Source: Mesonia maritima | Lineage (GTDB): Bacteria > Bacteroidota > Bacteroidia > Flavobacteriales > Flavobacteriaceae | Direction of reading: 5' to 3' | Length of the DNA: 64,000 bases | Assembly: GCF_042433895.1 (NCBI RefSeq) | Contig: NZ_JBHLUA010000015.1 | Location: 1-64,000 of the forward strand | In this document: in pieces, positions 47,249 through 56,242 of the stretch | Layout: the number at the start of each line of letters is the position of its first letter | How positions within the stretch are numbered: position 1 is the stretch's first letter | The notes under the pieces: model-generated | The model's database searches: none | What the model saw: only the letters and a program-made list of their open reading frames with translations | What the model was told of the DNA's origin: nothing | Position numbers and translations under genes: made by a program

Positions 47249-48286
47249 TTAGTGATATTGTATGAGTTTATCAACTATTTCATCAATCTGTTGTTTCATA
47301 TTTTCAATAGATGTTTTACCATCATGATGTAATGCTTTTAAGTTGGGTAAACTCGCGTCATCCATTTGATTATTAGCAGTTATTATATCCGGTTGAATTC
47401 TATAGTAATCTTTACAATCATCAATACTTAATGTTTGATATATTTGTTTTAACTGATAATCGACCGTTTCAGAATTTCCGCTCATCATAATATCAATAAG
47501 AGGCTTAATCCATTTAACTGCTCCAGCGTCTTTGAATTCCTTATAATAATAAGGTTCCTTCTCAGCACCTGTACCAATAGAAAGAATAAACATTTCATTT
47601 GCCGTAGGCTTATTGGGTTTTTCAGTATCGCTTAATAATTTTGAAAAATCCAAAGTTCTCGCTTCTGCATAAGCACATAGTGCGGGATTGTTAGCAAAAA
47701 CACCTCCATCTATCAAATAATGAGGTGTTCCATATAGCGATTTCACTTTCGATGGTTCAAAATAAGTAGGGGCTGCAGAAGTTGCTCTAGCAACATCTTT
47801 CATGTGATAATCATAAATTTCTTCTTTGGCGTCCGCACTTGTAAAAAAATGAGCTTTCCTATTGCGTATATCATAGCTAGTTATTAAACAGGGCTTCAAA
47901 GCCTGGCTAAGTTTTACCTCATTTAAATAATCTTTTAAAGCTTGCTCTAGTTCAAATTCATGATATTTTTCATCTAAAATACCCCCAATACTCTTAATTT
48001 TTTTACCTAAAGTAACATCAAAAATTTCGTCCCCGCGATCTAAATAAATATCTAATGCTTGCTTTGCACTAAATTTAAATCCCCCGTTTTTATCTGGACA
48101 TAAGTAAACCAAAGATAAAATGCCGCCAGTGCTTGTACCAGCTATAAAATCAAAGTACTCTCCGATTTTCACGTTTGGTTCTCCTGTTTTTTCCTGAAGT
48201 TGCTCTTCTATATAAGTTAAAATAGTTCCGGGCATAATTCCTCTTATTCCTCCACCGTCTATAGAAAGAATTTTGATTTTTTTCAT
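47249..48286 (-). CDS. patatin-like phospholipase
   Basis: 345 aa, patatin domain over residues 4-210: oxyanion loop DGGGIRG (10-16), nucleophile elbow GTSTG with Ser52, and catalytic Asp193 in IDGGVFANN. All catalytic parts are present, so it should cleave acyl ester bonds of membrane phospholipids. No signal peptide: cytosolic. It is close to CapV-type patatins used as CBASS effectors, but no CD-NTase lies nearby. Third gene of an operon (235-aa lipoprotein, 94-aa protein, patatin) under the shared operator at 49469. Confidence 0.92.
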   Translation of the reverse strand: MKKIKILSIDGGGIRGIMPGTILTYIEEQLQEKTGEPNVKIGEYFDFIAGTSTGGILSLVYLCPDKNGGFKFSAKQALDIYLDRGDEIFDVTLGKKIKSIGGILDEKYHEFELEQALKDYLNEVKLSQALKPCLITSYDIRNRKAHFFTSADAKEEIYDYHMKDVARATSAAPTYFEPSKVKSLYGTPHYLIDGGVFANNPALCAYAEARTLDFSKLLSDTEKPNKPTANEMFILSIGTGAEKEPYYYKEFKDAGAVKWIKPLIDIMMSGNSETVDYQLKQIYQTLSIDDCKDYYRIQPDIITANNQMDDASLPNLKALHHDGKTSIENMKQQIDEIVDKLIQYH

Positions 48287-48298
48287 CTCTATAAAATT

Positions 48299-48583
48299 TT
48301 AAAATAAAACAGCAAGCTGCGGAACCTTTTTCGCAATCTTTATAGCAGTTTCTCCAAGAGACTTAATATCTTCGACCAATTGAGCTTTGGATAAATTCTC
48401 TTTCGAAGCGTTTTCTACTACTTTAATTAATACTGAATAAACTCGCAAATCTGTTGTGTCAGGAGTTATAGAGTCTACTTCTTTCTTAGACAATCCTGTT
48501 AGATCATCTAATTCTTTATTATATTTCCCATCAAAAGCCTTGTCAGCCTCTTTAAATAACTCTTCAAATCTATTTTTATTCAT
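48299..48583 (-). CDS. small hypothetical protein of patatin operon
   Basis: 94 aa, helical and charged, ending in a hydrophobic amphipathic stretch (TAIKIAKKVPQLAVLF). Six nt after the lipoprotein gene and 13 nt before the patatin gene. It could be a patatin inhibitor or partner, by analogy with other small genes next to lipase effectors; not shown. Confidence 0.7.
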   Translation of the reverse strand: MNKNRFEELFKEADKAFDGKYNKELDDLTGLSKKEVDSITPDTTDLRVYSVLIKVVENASKENLSKAQLVEDIKSLGETAIKIAKKVPQLAVLF

Positions 48584-48588
48584 AACTT

Positions 48589-49296
48589 TTAATTTTGATT
48601 AGTCAATTCTTTTATTTTATCTATAACCTTTTCAAGCTTGTTATAAGCTTCATCACTTTTTAGATCAATTTCTTTTGCATTTAAGACTGCTCCCGATACC
48701 TTATCAGAAATATCAAGCAACTGTTCATTTACTTTTTCGTTTGCATTTTCTACTCCTAACATGGCTGCTGCTTCATCCTGCGCCTCTTTAACCTTTCTAA
48801 TTGACTCCAAATGGCCTGTTATAGTACTATTTGCATAAATAACATTCTGGTAAGAATTTGTAATTGAATTTATCACTTTCGTTCTTTGAGTATTAATTGG
48901 CAATTGCAACTCTTTCCTTTTAGATTCAATTTGATTCTTTGCAGCAATTAAAAATTGACTCATATCATCTAGAACCTTATCAGAGGTTTCTTTATTATTG
49001 GTGTTGGCAGCATTAATCATAGAGGTATATATCGATTCTTCTCCATCTTGGTATGACGAATACTCATCTTTTAAAACATAATTAATGATGTAGGGAGCAT
49101 AAACCTCATCGATAAAAGTATCTATATCTTCATTTATTTTAGCAAATAAGATATTTACTGAATTAGTATGACTTTGCTCCAATTCACGAAGATCATTGCC
49201 AATTGTTCTCGATAACGTAACTGTTTCTTTAGGAACAGAAGAGCATGATGATATAATGAAAATTGTCGCAATTAGAATGATTTGACTAAACTTCAT
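48589..49296 (-). CDS. coiled-coil lipoprotein of patatin operon
   Basis: 235 aa. Lipobox IISSC (Cys18) and an otherwise all-helical mature part, much of it coiled coil (residues 150-235). Residues about 57-130 share a domain with the 181-aa membrane protein at 16975-17520 (EVYAPYIINYVLK ... IAAKNQIESKRKELQ). In both, a membrane anchor is followed by that domain. First gene of the operon after the operator at 49469, with a leader of about 140 nt. Confidence 0.8.
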   Translation of the reverse strand: MKFSQIILIATIFIISSCSSVPKETVTLSRTIGNDLRELEQSHTNSVNILFAKINEDIDTFIDEVYAPYIINYVLKDEYSSYQDGEESIYTSMINAANTNNKETSDKVLDDMSQFLIAAKNQIESKRKELQLPINTQRTKVINSITNSYQNVIYANSTITGHLESIRKVKEAQDEAAAMLGVENANEKVNEQLLDISDKVSGAVLNAKEIDLKSDEAYNKLEKVIDKIKELTNQN

Positions 49297-49440
49297 AGAT
49301 GTGAGTTTTGAGTTTTTTCAGTTGAAAATAATAGTAATATTCTTCTATATTACTCTTTAATTAAGAAACAACTTTGATAAAGAAAGATGAAAATAATTTA
49401 TAAAATATTTAAATTAACTGTTGTTTTATAATCACATCTT

Positions 49441-49490
49441 CAAAAATGAATATAAAATAATGTAAAATCAATACGTGTTTTTACGTATTT
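49441..49490 (-). promoter_or_regulatory. operator + promoter of patatin operon
   Basis: Minus strand: AAATACGTAAAAACACGTAT with TG following, 20 nt, CATTTTTG. A near-perfect inverted repeat TACGT/ACGTA overlaps the -33 TTG. Identical 22-mer to the copy at 52282-52303. Confidence 0.75.
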
Positions 49491-49911
49491 TTAATTATTT
49501 AGTTTTGGAATAAAGTGTTTAGTTTGCATTAACGCATGAAGAAAAAGTACTGTAAGTAATGATGATTTTCACACTCGCATAAAAAACCTAGAGACAGCAG
49601 ATTGATTTTAAAGAAGCGCATTTAAGGTGATTTTTAATGAAAACAGTCAAGTATATGAATTTGTTTGAATACTGAAACATTAAAACGAGAATACTTAACT
49701 TATTGTAAACCCTAAATGCTCATTTCAGGAAGAAAATGGGAGTTTAAAGGTGCACAACCAACTGTAATCGCTCATATTCTGTTACCAAAAAAGAATTAAG
49801 ACAAAAGTGGATGCTGAACACTAACATTAGTAGGCAATCCAAAGCAATACTTCCAGCATTGGGTATCACTCAATTCAGACTAACAGAGATCATTTATTCG
49901 ACATCTTTTTT
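49491..49911. other. intergenic, nothing recognised
   Basis: About 420 bp of AT-rich DNA with fragments of open frame but no start-stop pair that looks coding. Perhaps decayed coding DNA (for example KWEFKGAQPTVIAHILLPKK at about 49735-49795). Confidence 0.35.
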
Positions 49912-50538
49912 TTATAGTCCGAATGTTGCTATTAAACCGAATGTGTTCAAATTATTGATCTTTTGTTTATCATTAACAATTTGATTGTTGTTTTCAAGTT
50001 CGCTAAAATCAGATTGATAATTAAAATGAACTCCAATCCCAAGATTATCATACACTTGATATATAAGGCTAATTCCTAATCGACTACCAAAATTCCAACC
50101 TTCATATACATTGTCAATTTTTCTTAATAAAAAACTATATTCATCTTTTACGACATATTGTGAGTATACCCCAAAGGTAGAAATCATTCTAAATTTTTCT
50201 CCTAATTTTGTATCAAAACTCAATAATAAAGGGATTTTTAGCATCGCTCGTTTGTGATAAAAGTCACCCCTTGAACTAAAACCGTTCCCATTAATTTCAC
50301 TATACGCTATTCCGGTTGCTAGACCAAGTGTTTTCCAAAACTTATAATTAAGGAGAATTTCCCCGTTTTCGGCATTTACATTATAATTTGGCTCTAAATC
50401 ATTCTCTATTATTCCATTTCCAATATCAGCATGAACAAAAATCTCCAATTTTGACTCTTTTGTTTCTTCTTCTTGTGCATTGAGAAAGTTCGTAGTGAAG
50501 ACTAAACATAACAATACTAATAAACTTGATTTTTTCAT
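49912..50538 (-). CDS. outer-membrane beta-barrel protein
   Basis: 208 aa. Signal peptide ending LNAQ (residues 1-21), then eight or so amphipathic strands with a C-terminal Leu (GLIATFGL), as in porin-family (PorT-like) eight-stranded barrels of Bacteroidetes. Monocistronic; no shared operator upstream. Confidence 0.82.
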   Translation of the reverse strand: MKKSSLLVLLCLVFTTNFLNAQEEETKESKLEIFVHADIGNGIIENDLEPNYNVNAENGEILLNYKFWKTLGLATGIAYSEINGNGFSSRGDFYHKRAMLKIPLLLSFDTKLGEKFRMISTFGVYSQYVVKDEYSFLLRKIDNVYEGWNFGSRLGISLIYQVYDNLGIGVHFNYQSDFSELENNNQIVNDKQKINNLNTFGLIATFGL

Positions 50539-50696
50539 AGTTATATTTTTAAATTATTTTAATGATTTTTTTGGCTTTAATCTGTGCTTAATAAAAGGCA
50601 CCATTAAAAGGTAAAACCCTGACAATGAATTCAGGGTAATTACACTCTTGTTTTTATTTCTTACAATTAAACGATAAAATAATTTGTACTGGTTTC

Positions 50697-51278
50697 TTAT
50701 TTCTTATAGAAATATCTTGTGTAGTTGTCACCATCCTTCCAAGAGATCGTTAATATTTTGGGCGTAATCTTATTAATTATACCTATATCATGTTTTTCTC
50801 CTTTTTTTGATATGAGCATATTATCTTTAATGTAGAATTCCTCAAAATCTGATTTACTATTTCTACGAAAAGTGTTTCCTTTAACTTCAATTATCACAGG
50901 TTCTTTATGCTCTGTTTTATTTATATGTTCAACTCGCTCCGTTTGTTTTTTCTGCCCATACAAGATTTCTTCTTTTTGCCCATAAAATCTATAAAGCCCC
51001 TCATAAGCTTTCCAAAGACCCTCTATATCTTCAGCTTTAATTTTGTCTTTAGCAATAGTAGAGCTTTTATCAAATTTTTCCCAGTCAATATTTTTGTCTT
51101 CTACCGGGGTAGTTGTTACTTCAATTTCTTTACCGGATTCATCTAAAGTTTTCGTTATTGTGTCATGAGCTGTTATGATTTTTTTATAAAATATTATGGT
51201 ATCTTGTGCTGTTATTGTATTGAAGCAGAATAAGAAAGTAATAATTAAAATTGCATTTAGACTTTTATTATTTCTCAT
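50697..51278 (-). CDS. secreted lipocalin-like hypothetical protein
   Basis: 193 aa. Signal peptide cut after TITAQ (residue about 24). The mature part has a central helical section (DIEGLWKAYEGLYRFYGQKE) and terminal beta strands (ILTISWKDGDNYTRYFYKK). The IEGLW motif and strand pattern recall small lipocalin-type domains. Function unknown. Confidence 0.7.
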   Translation of the reverse strand: MRNNKSLNAILIITFLFCFNTITAQDTIIFYKKIITAHDTITKTLDESGKEIEVTTTPVEDKNIDWEKFDKSSTIAKDKIKAEDIEGLWKAYEGLYRFYGQKEEILYGQKKQTERVEHINKTEHKEPVIIEVKGNTFRRNSKSDFEEFYIKDNMLISKKGEKHDIGIINKITPKILTISWKDGDNYTRYFYKK

Positions 51279-51376
51279 TTGTTTAGTTTTAAATTGTGTC
51301 CAAAAAAAATTAATATAAATTAATTTTTTGACTTTATATGATTTGTAGTGGTAAAATTAAGGTGCATTTATGATTA

Positions 51377-51436
51377 TGTCACCTCGAGCACAGTCGAGAG
51401 ACTATGAGGTCTCGCTGCGCTGCGCTCGACTTGACA
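51377..51436. repeat. GC-rich 60-bp palindromic repeat (REP-like)
   Basis: TGTCACCTCGAGCACAGTCG at the left mirrors CGCTGCGCTCGACTTGACA at the right, with TATGAG in the middle. Its GC content is far above surroundings. Similar hairpins are scattered in flavobacterial genomes, where they lie between genes and act as terminators or REP elements. Confidence 0.6.
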
Positions 51437-51486
51437 ATTAAAAGACTTCTTACATTACCAACAAAATTCTACTTAGAACCATTTTT

Positions 51487-52221
51487 TTATCCTTGTTCAA
51501 TAGAAGTAATTTCAAATTCCCCTAGATTAACACCTGTAATCTGTTCTGCTATTTTTTCATATTCTACCATAGGATTGCCTATCAACTCATAAGGTATGTT
51601 ATAGTTATAATCAATTCCATACTCATCTACAGTATAAAGTTCTCCGTTAACCTCAACTTCAAACGGTTCCGGATCTTCAGTTACAGTTGTTTTTACTTGT
51701 GTAATATTTCCTTCGCCATCCCGTGTAGTTTCAACTGTTGTGGTTTTTTTTGTCCTTAATTCCTTCCAAACTGCGACTGCAGCACCAATTAAAGCGGCTA
51801 CAATACCAAGCCATTCTGCAGATGGTGGTATTTCCTCGACAGGTTCTAGATCACCACTGCCAATTTCAAAAACGTTTTCTCCTTCTAATTTTCCAAAAAC
51901 AGTAAAATCTTTAGGTAAATATGCTAAATTATACCCGGAAACTACTTTACCTTCATCTTCATCTAACCACTTAAAAGATTCGAAAAAAGTCCCAACTTGC
52001 TGTAAACCGTTTCTTTTCAATGTAGTGGTCTTTAAGACACCATTTCTTTCTGCAATCATTCCCAATTGTCCGAAATTAACTGTGTAATTTCCTTTTCCTT
52101 CTGTGTCAATTGAAACACCATCTAGTCCGCTTTCCGAAATTCCTGAAACCCGAAGTACGTTGTTTTCAATGCTTAATTCCGCGTTTCCAAGCGGAGTAAT
52201 TCTAAATCCGTTAAATTCCAT
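51487..52221 (-). CDS. single-pass membrane protein under shared operator
   Basis: 244 aa. N-terminal beta-rich domain (residues 1-130, short strands with Gly/Asn turns), membrane helix at about 138-156 (EWLGIVAALIGAAVAVWKEL), and an acidic cytosolic or periplasmic tail with repeated Thr-Val-Glu pairs. No signal peptide. No family recognised. Its own promoter and operator (52254-52303) tie it to the regulon of the neighbouring two-component system. Confidence 0.75.
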   Translation of the reverse strand: MEFNGFRITPLGNAELSIENNVLRVSGISESGLDGVSIDTEGKGNYTVNFGQLGMIAERNGVLKTTTLKRNGLQQVGTFFESFKWLDEDEGKVVSGYNLAYLPKDFTVFGKLEGENVFEIGSGDLEPVEEIPPSAEWLGIVAALIGAAVAVWKELRTKKTTTVETTRDGEGNITQVKTTVTEDPEPFEVEVNGELYTVDEYGIDYNYNIPYELIGNPMVEYEKIAEQITGVNLGEFEITSIEQG

Positions 52222-52253
52222 AATTATAAAAATTTTAAATTAATATTATTTTA

Positions 52254-52303
52254 TAAATTTAAAAGTAATTTATCCGGACATCAATACGTGTTTTTACGTA
52301 TTT
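52254..52303 (-). promoter_or_regulatory. operator + promoter of 244-aa gene
   Basis: Minus strand: AAATACGTAAAAACACGTAT plus TG, 20 nt, TAAATTTA. Overlaps the stop region of the response-regulator gene. Predicted start of transcription is about 27 nt before the ATG. Confidence 0.75.
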
Positions 52304-52957
52304 TTAATCCTTTAACTCATTAAAAGATAATTGTTTATGTAGAAAAGCGTAGATTATAACCCCTATGAAATTTCTAGAGTCAGTTTTATCCATTAAATTA
52401 CGTTTATGCTTCTCTACCGTCCGTGGACTTATATTCATGCGCTGAGCAATTTCGGTTCCGCAATATTCCTTTGTAGTTAAAATAAGCACTTCCATTTCTC
52501 TTTCCGTGAAATTTATTGATATACTCGGTTTTTTATTAGAAGCGTTTACAACATTTTCTATGATTGATGCTAGTTTTTTCTCGAAATGAAATCCGTCATT
52601 ACTCAGTTTTAAAATAGCCTTCTTAAGTTCTTGTGGGTTTGTATTTTTTGTAAAATAACCTTGCACTCCTAATTCCATGATTTTTTTTATGGTAACCATA
52701 TCATTAAGGAGGGTAAGCACCAAAATTTTTACTTTTTGATAATTTTTATTTATTTCTGGTATAGTAGCAAAACCATCCATTATTGGCATTTGGAGATCAA
52801 TCAATACAATATCTACTTCTGTTATTTTTAACTCCTCTAAAAGTTCCTCTCCATTAGAAGCCTCTATGACGACTTCCATTTCTTCATAACTATTGACTAA
52901 AAGAATAAGGCTTTTTCTAAAAAGTTGATGATCGTCTGCAATGGCTATTTTTAGCAT
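52304..52957 (-). CDS. NarL/FixJ-type response regulator
   Basis: 217 aa. Receiver domain (residues 1-120: phospho-acceptor Asp in VLIDLQMPIMDGF, Lys in GYFTKNTNP) and LuxR-type HTH (residues 150-210: TEREMEVLILTTKEYCGTEI ... ISPRTVEKHKRNLMDKT). It overlaps the kinase gene by 1 nt (TAATG). Probable binder of the seven inverted-repeat operators in the window; their TACGT/ACGTA symmetry suits a NarL-type dimer, but binding is inferred. Confidence 0.92.
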   Translation of the reverse strand: MLKIAIADDHQLFRKSLILLVNSYEEMEVVIEASNGEELLEELKITEVDIVLIDLQMPIMDGFATIPEINKNYQKVKILVLTLLNDMVTIKKIMELGVQGYFTKNTNPQELKKAILKLSNDGFHFEKKLASIIENVVNASNKKPSISINFTEREMEVLILTTKEYCGTEIAQRMNISPRTVEKHKRNLMDKTDSRNFIGVIIYAFLHKQLSFNELKD

Positions 52958-53730
52958 TATGATAGATTTTTTATAGTGATCACAAGTTCATTTCCTTTTT
53001 CTATCGGAATTTGCTCCAATTCTGCTTCTATTTGCTTTATTCTTGATTGTATATTTTTTAATCCCATTCCTCTACTATTCTTCACGCTTTCATAAAAATC
53101 GAATGGAATTCCGTCATCTTTCACCGTTAGTCTAAGAAGATTTTCATCGCACTCTAGGTAAAAGAAAATAAACTTAACATTTCCATATTTAATCATATTG
53201 TTTATCAATTCTTGACTAATACGATAAAGTTCATACCCAATATTTTCAGCAACTGATATTTTGGAGGGTTTATGCTGAAAATGTATAGTTTTGTTGTTCC
53301 ATTTTTGTATTCTTTCAAAATAATTTTCCAGAGTAGCGACTAAACCTGAGCTATCTAAGGAGGGAGGCATTAAATTATAACTTATCCCTTGTATATTTTC
53401 TTGCATCGTTTGTAGAGCGATTTCAACTTCTCCTAATATTGGATTTTTATGAATTTTTGAATTTTGCTCAGTATTATCTAGTATTGCCAAGTAATTACGA
53501 ATTGCATTTAAATCTCCCATAACACTATCATGTAAGTCGGAAGAAATTCTTTTTCGCTCTCTTTTTTCAGATTCTAAGGATATTTTCAATAAGTTTTCAG
53601 CTTCTTCCTGTTTTATTTTATGCAGTTTTTTTTGATAAATAACCGTTAGCAACAAAATTAGACAAACTAGCCCGATCATAATGGCAGTACCTAACCAAAA
53701 AAATAATTTTAATTCCGATTCATTTTCCAT
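52957..53730 (-). CDS. HisKA_3-type sensor histidine kinase
   Basis: About 257 aa from the ATG at 53730 (MENESELKLFFW). One membrane helix (residues about 10-34), a short coiled coil, DHp motif KRISSDLHDSVMGDL with the phospho-His, and HATPase_c with N box ELINNMIKYG and G boxes DDGIPFDF and SRGMGLKNIQ. No periplasmic sensor domain, so the signal probably comes from the membrane or from a partner such as the overlapping 212-aa membrane protein. Confidence 0.9.
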   Translation of the reverse strand: MENESELKLFFWLGTAIMIGLVCLILLLTVIYQKKLHKIKQEEAENLLKISLESEKRERKRISSDLHDSVMGDLNAIRNYLAILDNTEQNSKIHKNPILGEVEIALQTMQENIQGISYNLMPPSLDSSGLVATLENYFERIQKWNNKTIHFQHKPSKISVAENIGYELYRISQELINNMIKYGNVKFIFFYLECDENLLRLTVKDDGIPFDFYESVKNSRGMGLKNIQSRIKQIEAELEQIPIEKGNELVITIKNLS

Positions 53731-54347
53731 ACGCCTATCATTAAAAATACCCTTAACATTAGTGTAGCTAATACATTTACCAACCAATAATCATAAAAAT
53801 AAAGCTGTTTGCTGTTTATGATAAAGTCACTTAACAAAAATAATAAGAATGTACTTGCATAATAAATTGTCAGACCAGAGATAAAGTAAAAATTACAATT
53901 TTTCCACAAATTAGGAATATTCATTTTTCTAAATAGTTTTTTTAGCCATAAATAAGAAAAAAGAAATACTAATAAGGTTACTAGACTTTTGTTGATAGTA
54001 TTAGATACGAGAGCATTATACTCTATCCAATAATAAAAAGATAAAATGTAAGTAATAACAAAAAACAATAAAAGCAACTTAAACATCCTTTTATTTTGGG
54101 GGTTTACCAAATAGTAAAAGAAATAAAATAGTGACATAAATTCTAACAAAGAATATACCTGAAACCAATAGGAAGAATCGATCTTAAGGAGGACACTCCC
54201 CACAAATTCATAAAGAGAACCAATAGCTGTTAACCATATAAATGGGATTATTGCTTGCTTTAAAAAAAACGCCTTGTTTTTATAAACTAATATTATAAAT
54301 GGAATAAAACCAGAAAAAAGAGCTGTATAAAAAAAGAGATTATACAA
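53709..54347 (-). CDS. multi-pass membrane protein coupled to histidine kinase
   Basis: 212 aa with about seven hydrophobic helices (FFYTALFSGFIPFIILVY, LLLLFFVITYILSFYYW, LLVFLFSYLWLKKLF and so on). Its last codons overlap the kinase start by 22 nt. As the kinase itself has only one helix and no sensor domain, this protein is a good candidate for the sensing subunit. No known family assigned. Confidence 0.78.
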   Translation of the reverse strand: MYNLFFYTALFSGFIPFIILVYKNKAFFLKQAIIPFIWLTAIGSLYEFVGSVLLKIDSSYWFQVYSLLEFMSLFYFFYYLVNPQNKRMFKLLLLFFVITYILSFYYWIEYNALVSNTINKSLVTLLVFLFSYLWLKKLFRKMNIPNLWKNCNFYFISGLTIYYASTFLLFLLSDFIINSKQLYFYDYWLVNVLATLMLRVFLMIGVWKMNRN

Positions 54348-54349
54348 AT

Positions 54350-54670
54350 TTAATATTTTATTAGCGGGCTAGATTGAGGACAATTACTGGGACAAGGAGC
54401 CAAGTTTTCTATAATCACGCCCTCGCTTAAATCTTCTCCATTTTTATCTACACCTACTAATACGAGATTAGACTGATGGTAATTTTGAGTATTACTACCG
54501 TTATATATACGCACTCCTATACAACCATCTTGCGAAAGAATTTGCTGAAGTTTTTTAGCACCAACGAAAAAAGATTTAATCGCCTCTTGATTGTTTTCCT
54601 GAAATGTATGAGTATAATTTTTTGCTTCTTCTAGGGTTATGTTAGAACCCGTATCACTGTTTAGTATCAT
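54350..54670 (-). CDS. conserved small protein, first gene of two-component operon
   Basis: 106 aa. Compact alpha-beta protein with a C-terminal Pro-Cys tail (LAPCPSNCPQSSPL). Sequences of this shape (about 105 aa, helix, a DGCIGVRIYNG strand, then PCPxxC) are found as small unknown proteins in other Flavobacteriia, as far as I recall. The Cys pair might bind metal. Promoter proximal in the operon of the membrane protein, kinase and regulator. Confidence 0.75.
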   Translation of the reverse strand: MILNSDTGSNITLEEAKNYTHTFQENNQEAIKSFFVGAKKLQQILSQDGCIGVRIYNGSNTQNYHQSNLVLVGVDKNGEDLSEGVIIENLAPCPSNCPQSSPLIKY

Positions 54671-54694
54671 AAAAGAATTTTATAAGGTTAAACT

Positions 54695-54744
54695 CAAATA
54701 TCTAATTTAAGTTTTAAAATAACAATACGGGAAAACACGTATAA
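54695..54744 (-). promoter_or_regulatory. operator + promoter of two-component operon
   Basis: Minus strand: TTATACGTGTTTTCCCGTAT plus TG, 20 nt, GATATTTG (54695-54702). Suggests autoregulation of the kinase/regulator operon. Leader about 19 nt. Confidence 0.75.
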
Positions 54745-54766
54745 AATATTTCCTTTCAATTTGAAA

Positions 54767-54815
54767 ATTACGTAAAATCACGTATTGTGTATAAAACTTA
54801 ATTATTTGAAATTTG
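54767..54815 (+). promoter_or_regulatory. operator + promoter of RiPP-like operon
   Basis: Plus strand: ATTACGTAAAATCACGTATT plus G, 20 nt, GAAATTTG (54808-54815). Predicted start about 54821, 36 nt before the peptidase ATG. Lies back to back with the operator of the two-component operon. Confidence 0.75.
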
Positions 54816-54856
54816 AATATTATGTTCTGGTAATAAAATCGGAAAAGTTTTAAGTT

Positions 54857-56206
54857 ATGAAATTTTTAATTACAACTTTACTTTTAATGTTAACATTATC
54901 TTGTGAGGGGCAATCTTCTAAATTGGATAGCACAGATATTTATCTTGTTACTTTTAAATCTGATGATATTGGAGATATCAGATTTTATTTAAAAATAAAC
55001 ACTAATAGTAATGGGAAAATCTATGGAGGCTCCTTACAAAATAAATACAAAGAAAATTTCAATTTTCTAGATCGGCTTAAAATAAACTGGTTTTCTGGAA
55101 TTAAGGATAAAAGATTAATTTTTTTGGATGGGAGTTATAATAATCAAGGTGAATTTAAAACGGCATTTTACTCACCGTTAGGAAACTATTACTTCAAAGG
55201 GAAATTCCATAATAATTCAATTGAAGGAAATGTTACAACTAGCAAAGGGGTAAAAAAAGGAACAATAACCGGAAGTTTGTTAACTAAGGACAAACTTTCT
55301 CAGATTGCTGATTATCAGAAGATATCAGAAAAGTTTTTTATTGCTTTTGAAGGTAATTTTTTTAATCCTGTATTTCTGAAAAAATCTAAATATCAAAATT
55401 TTAAAGACAAAGTATTGAAATACTCTACTAAATCTATAGATGATTTGCATTATGTATTTTCAATATTTTATTACTTAAGAAGCCTACCTCACTCACATAT
55501 TGCTATTTGGAGAGATATTGAAAATGAAGAAGAAATTCTTGAAGAAAACTTAAATGAAATTTCATACGCTTTCGAGGATGGATTAGGGATTTTAGATATT
55601 AATTCTTTCAGTTATGAAAAGAAAACTATCGATCAAATTTTTGATGAAATTTTTAAAAATGATCCTGAAGGATTAATAATAGACTTAAGAAATAACCCTG
55701 GTGGTAGTATCGGTCCGGCAATAGAGTTAAGTAAATTTTTGGTCAATTCAGAAACTAGTGGTGGATATTTTTTATCAAAATCATTCTATGAGGCAGAAAA
55801 AAAATCCTATGATTCATGCTTTGTTTTTTCAGAGGGAGATTTAAATCTTTTTATGGATGCAATTGAAGAAAATGAATGTATTGAAGTTAAAGTGTTTCCG
55901 GGTGATAGAATTTTTAATAAGCCTATATATATAGTGGTAAATGAGAGTACCGCTAGTACTTGCGAACCTATAGCTTATGCCTTAAAAAAGCAAAATAATA
56001 TATTTTTAGTTGGAGAAAGAACGGCTGGTAAGATGCTAAGTACTAAAAAAGTGAAACTAATTGACAACTTTTATCTATTTGTGCCAAATGCCAATTATGT
56101 TACTACTGAAAGTGAAAGTATAGATCAAAAAGGTGTGGCTCCCGAAATCTTGATTGATGATGATGAAAAAACTTTAAAAAAAGTAAAAGAGCTTATTATG
56201 AAATAA
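54857..56206 (+). CDS. S41-family (tail-specific type) peptidase lipoprotein
   Basis: 449 aa. Lipobox TLSC (Cys16), so anchored outside the inner membrane. N-terminal beta domain (residues 25-140), then S41 core: GLIIDLRNNPGGS (about 275-287), the Ser nucleophile in NESTASTCEPIAYALK (about 365-380) and the base Lys in GERTAGKM (about 392-399). No clear PDZ domain. First gene of the operon with the small precursor, arginase-like and acyltransferase-like genes, so it may trim the exported peptide. Confidence 0.9.
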   Translation: MKFLITTLLLMLTLSCEGQSSKLDSTDIYLVTFKSDDIGDIRFYLKINTNSNGKIYGGSLQNKYKENFNFLDRLKINWFSGIKDKRLIFLDGSYNNQGEFKTAFYSPLGNYYFKGKFHNNSIEGNVTTSKGVKKGTITGSLLTKDKLSQIADYQKISEKFFIAFEGNFFNPVFLKKSKYQNFKDKVLKYSTKSIDDLHYVFSIFYYLRSLPHSHIAIWRDIENEEEILEENLNEISYAFEDGLGILDINSFSYEKKTIDQIFDEIFKNDPEGLIIDLRNNPGGSIGPAIELSKFLVNSETSGGYFLSKSFYEAEKKSYDSCFVFSEGDLNLFMDAIEENECIEVKVFPGDRIFNKPIYIVVNESTASTCEPIAYALKKQNNIFLVGERTAGKMLSTKKVKLIDNFYLFVPNANYVTTESESIDQKGVAPEILIDDDEKTLKKVKELIMK

Positions 56207-56242
56207 AACTTTAATCTATTGTTTAATTTAAATATTATTATT

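Noticed and set aside
46706..49296. Complete CBASS system
   Set aside because: The patatin is present but no CD-NTase, ubiquitin-like or HORMA/TRIP13 genes are in the window.
56221..56242. TTG start extending the precursor peptide by eight residues
   Set aside because: The ATG at 56243 follows a normal leader, and the extension is AT-rich non-coding in character.
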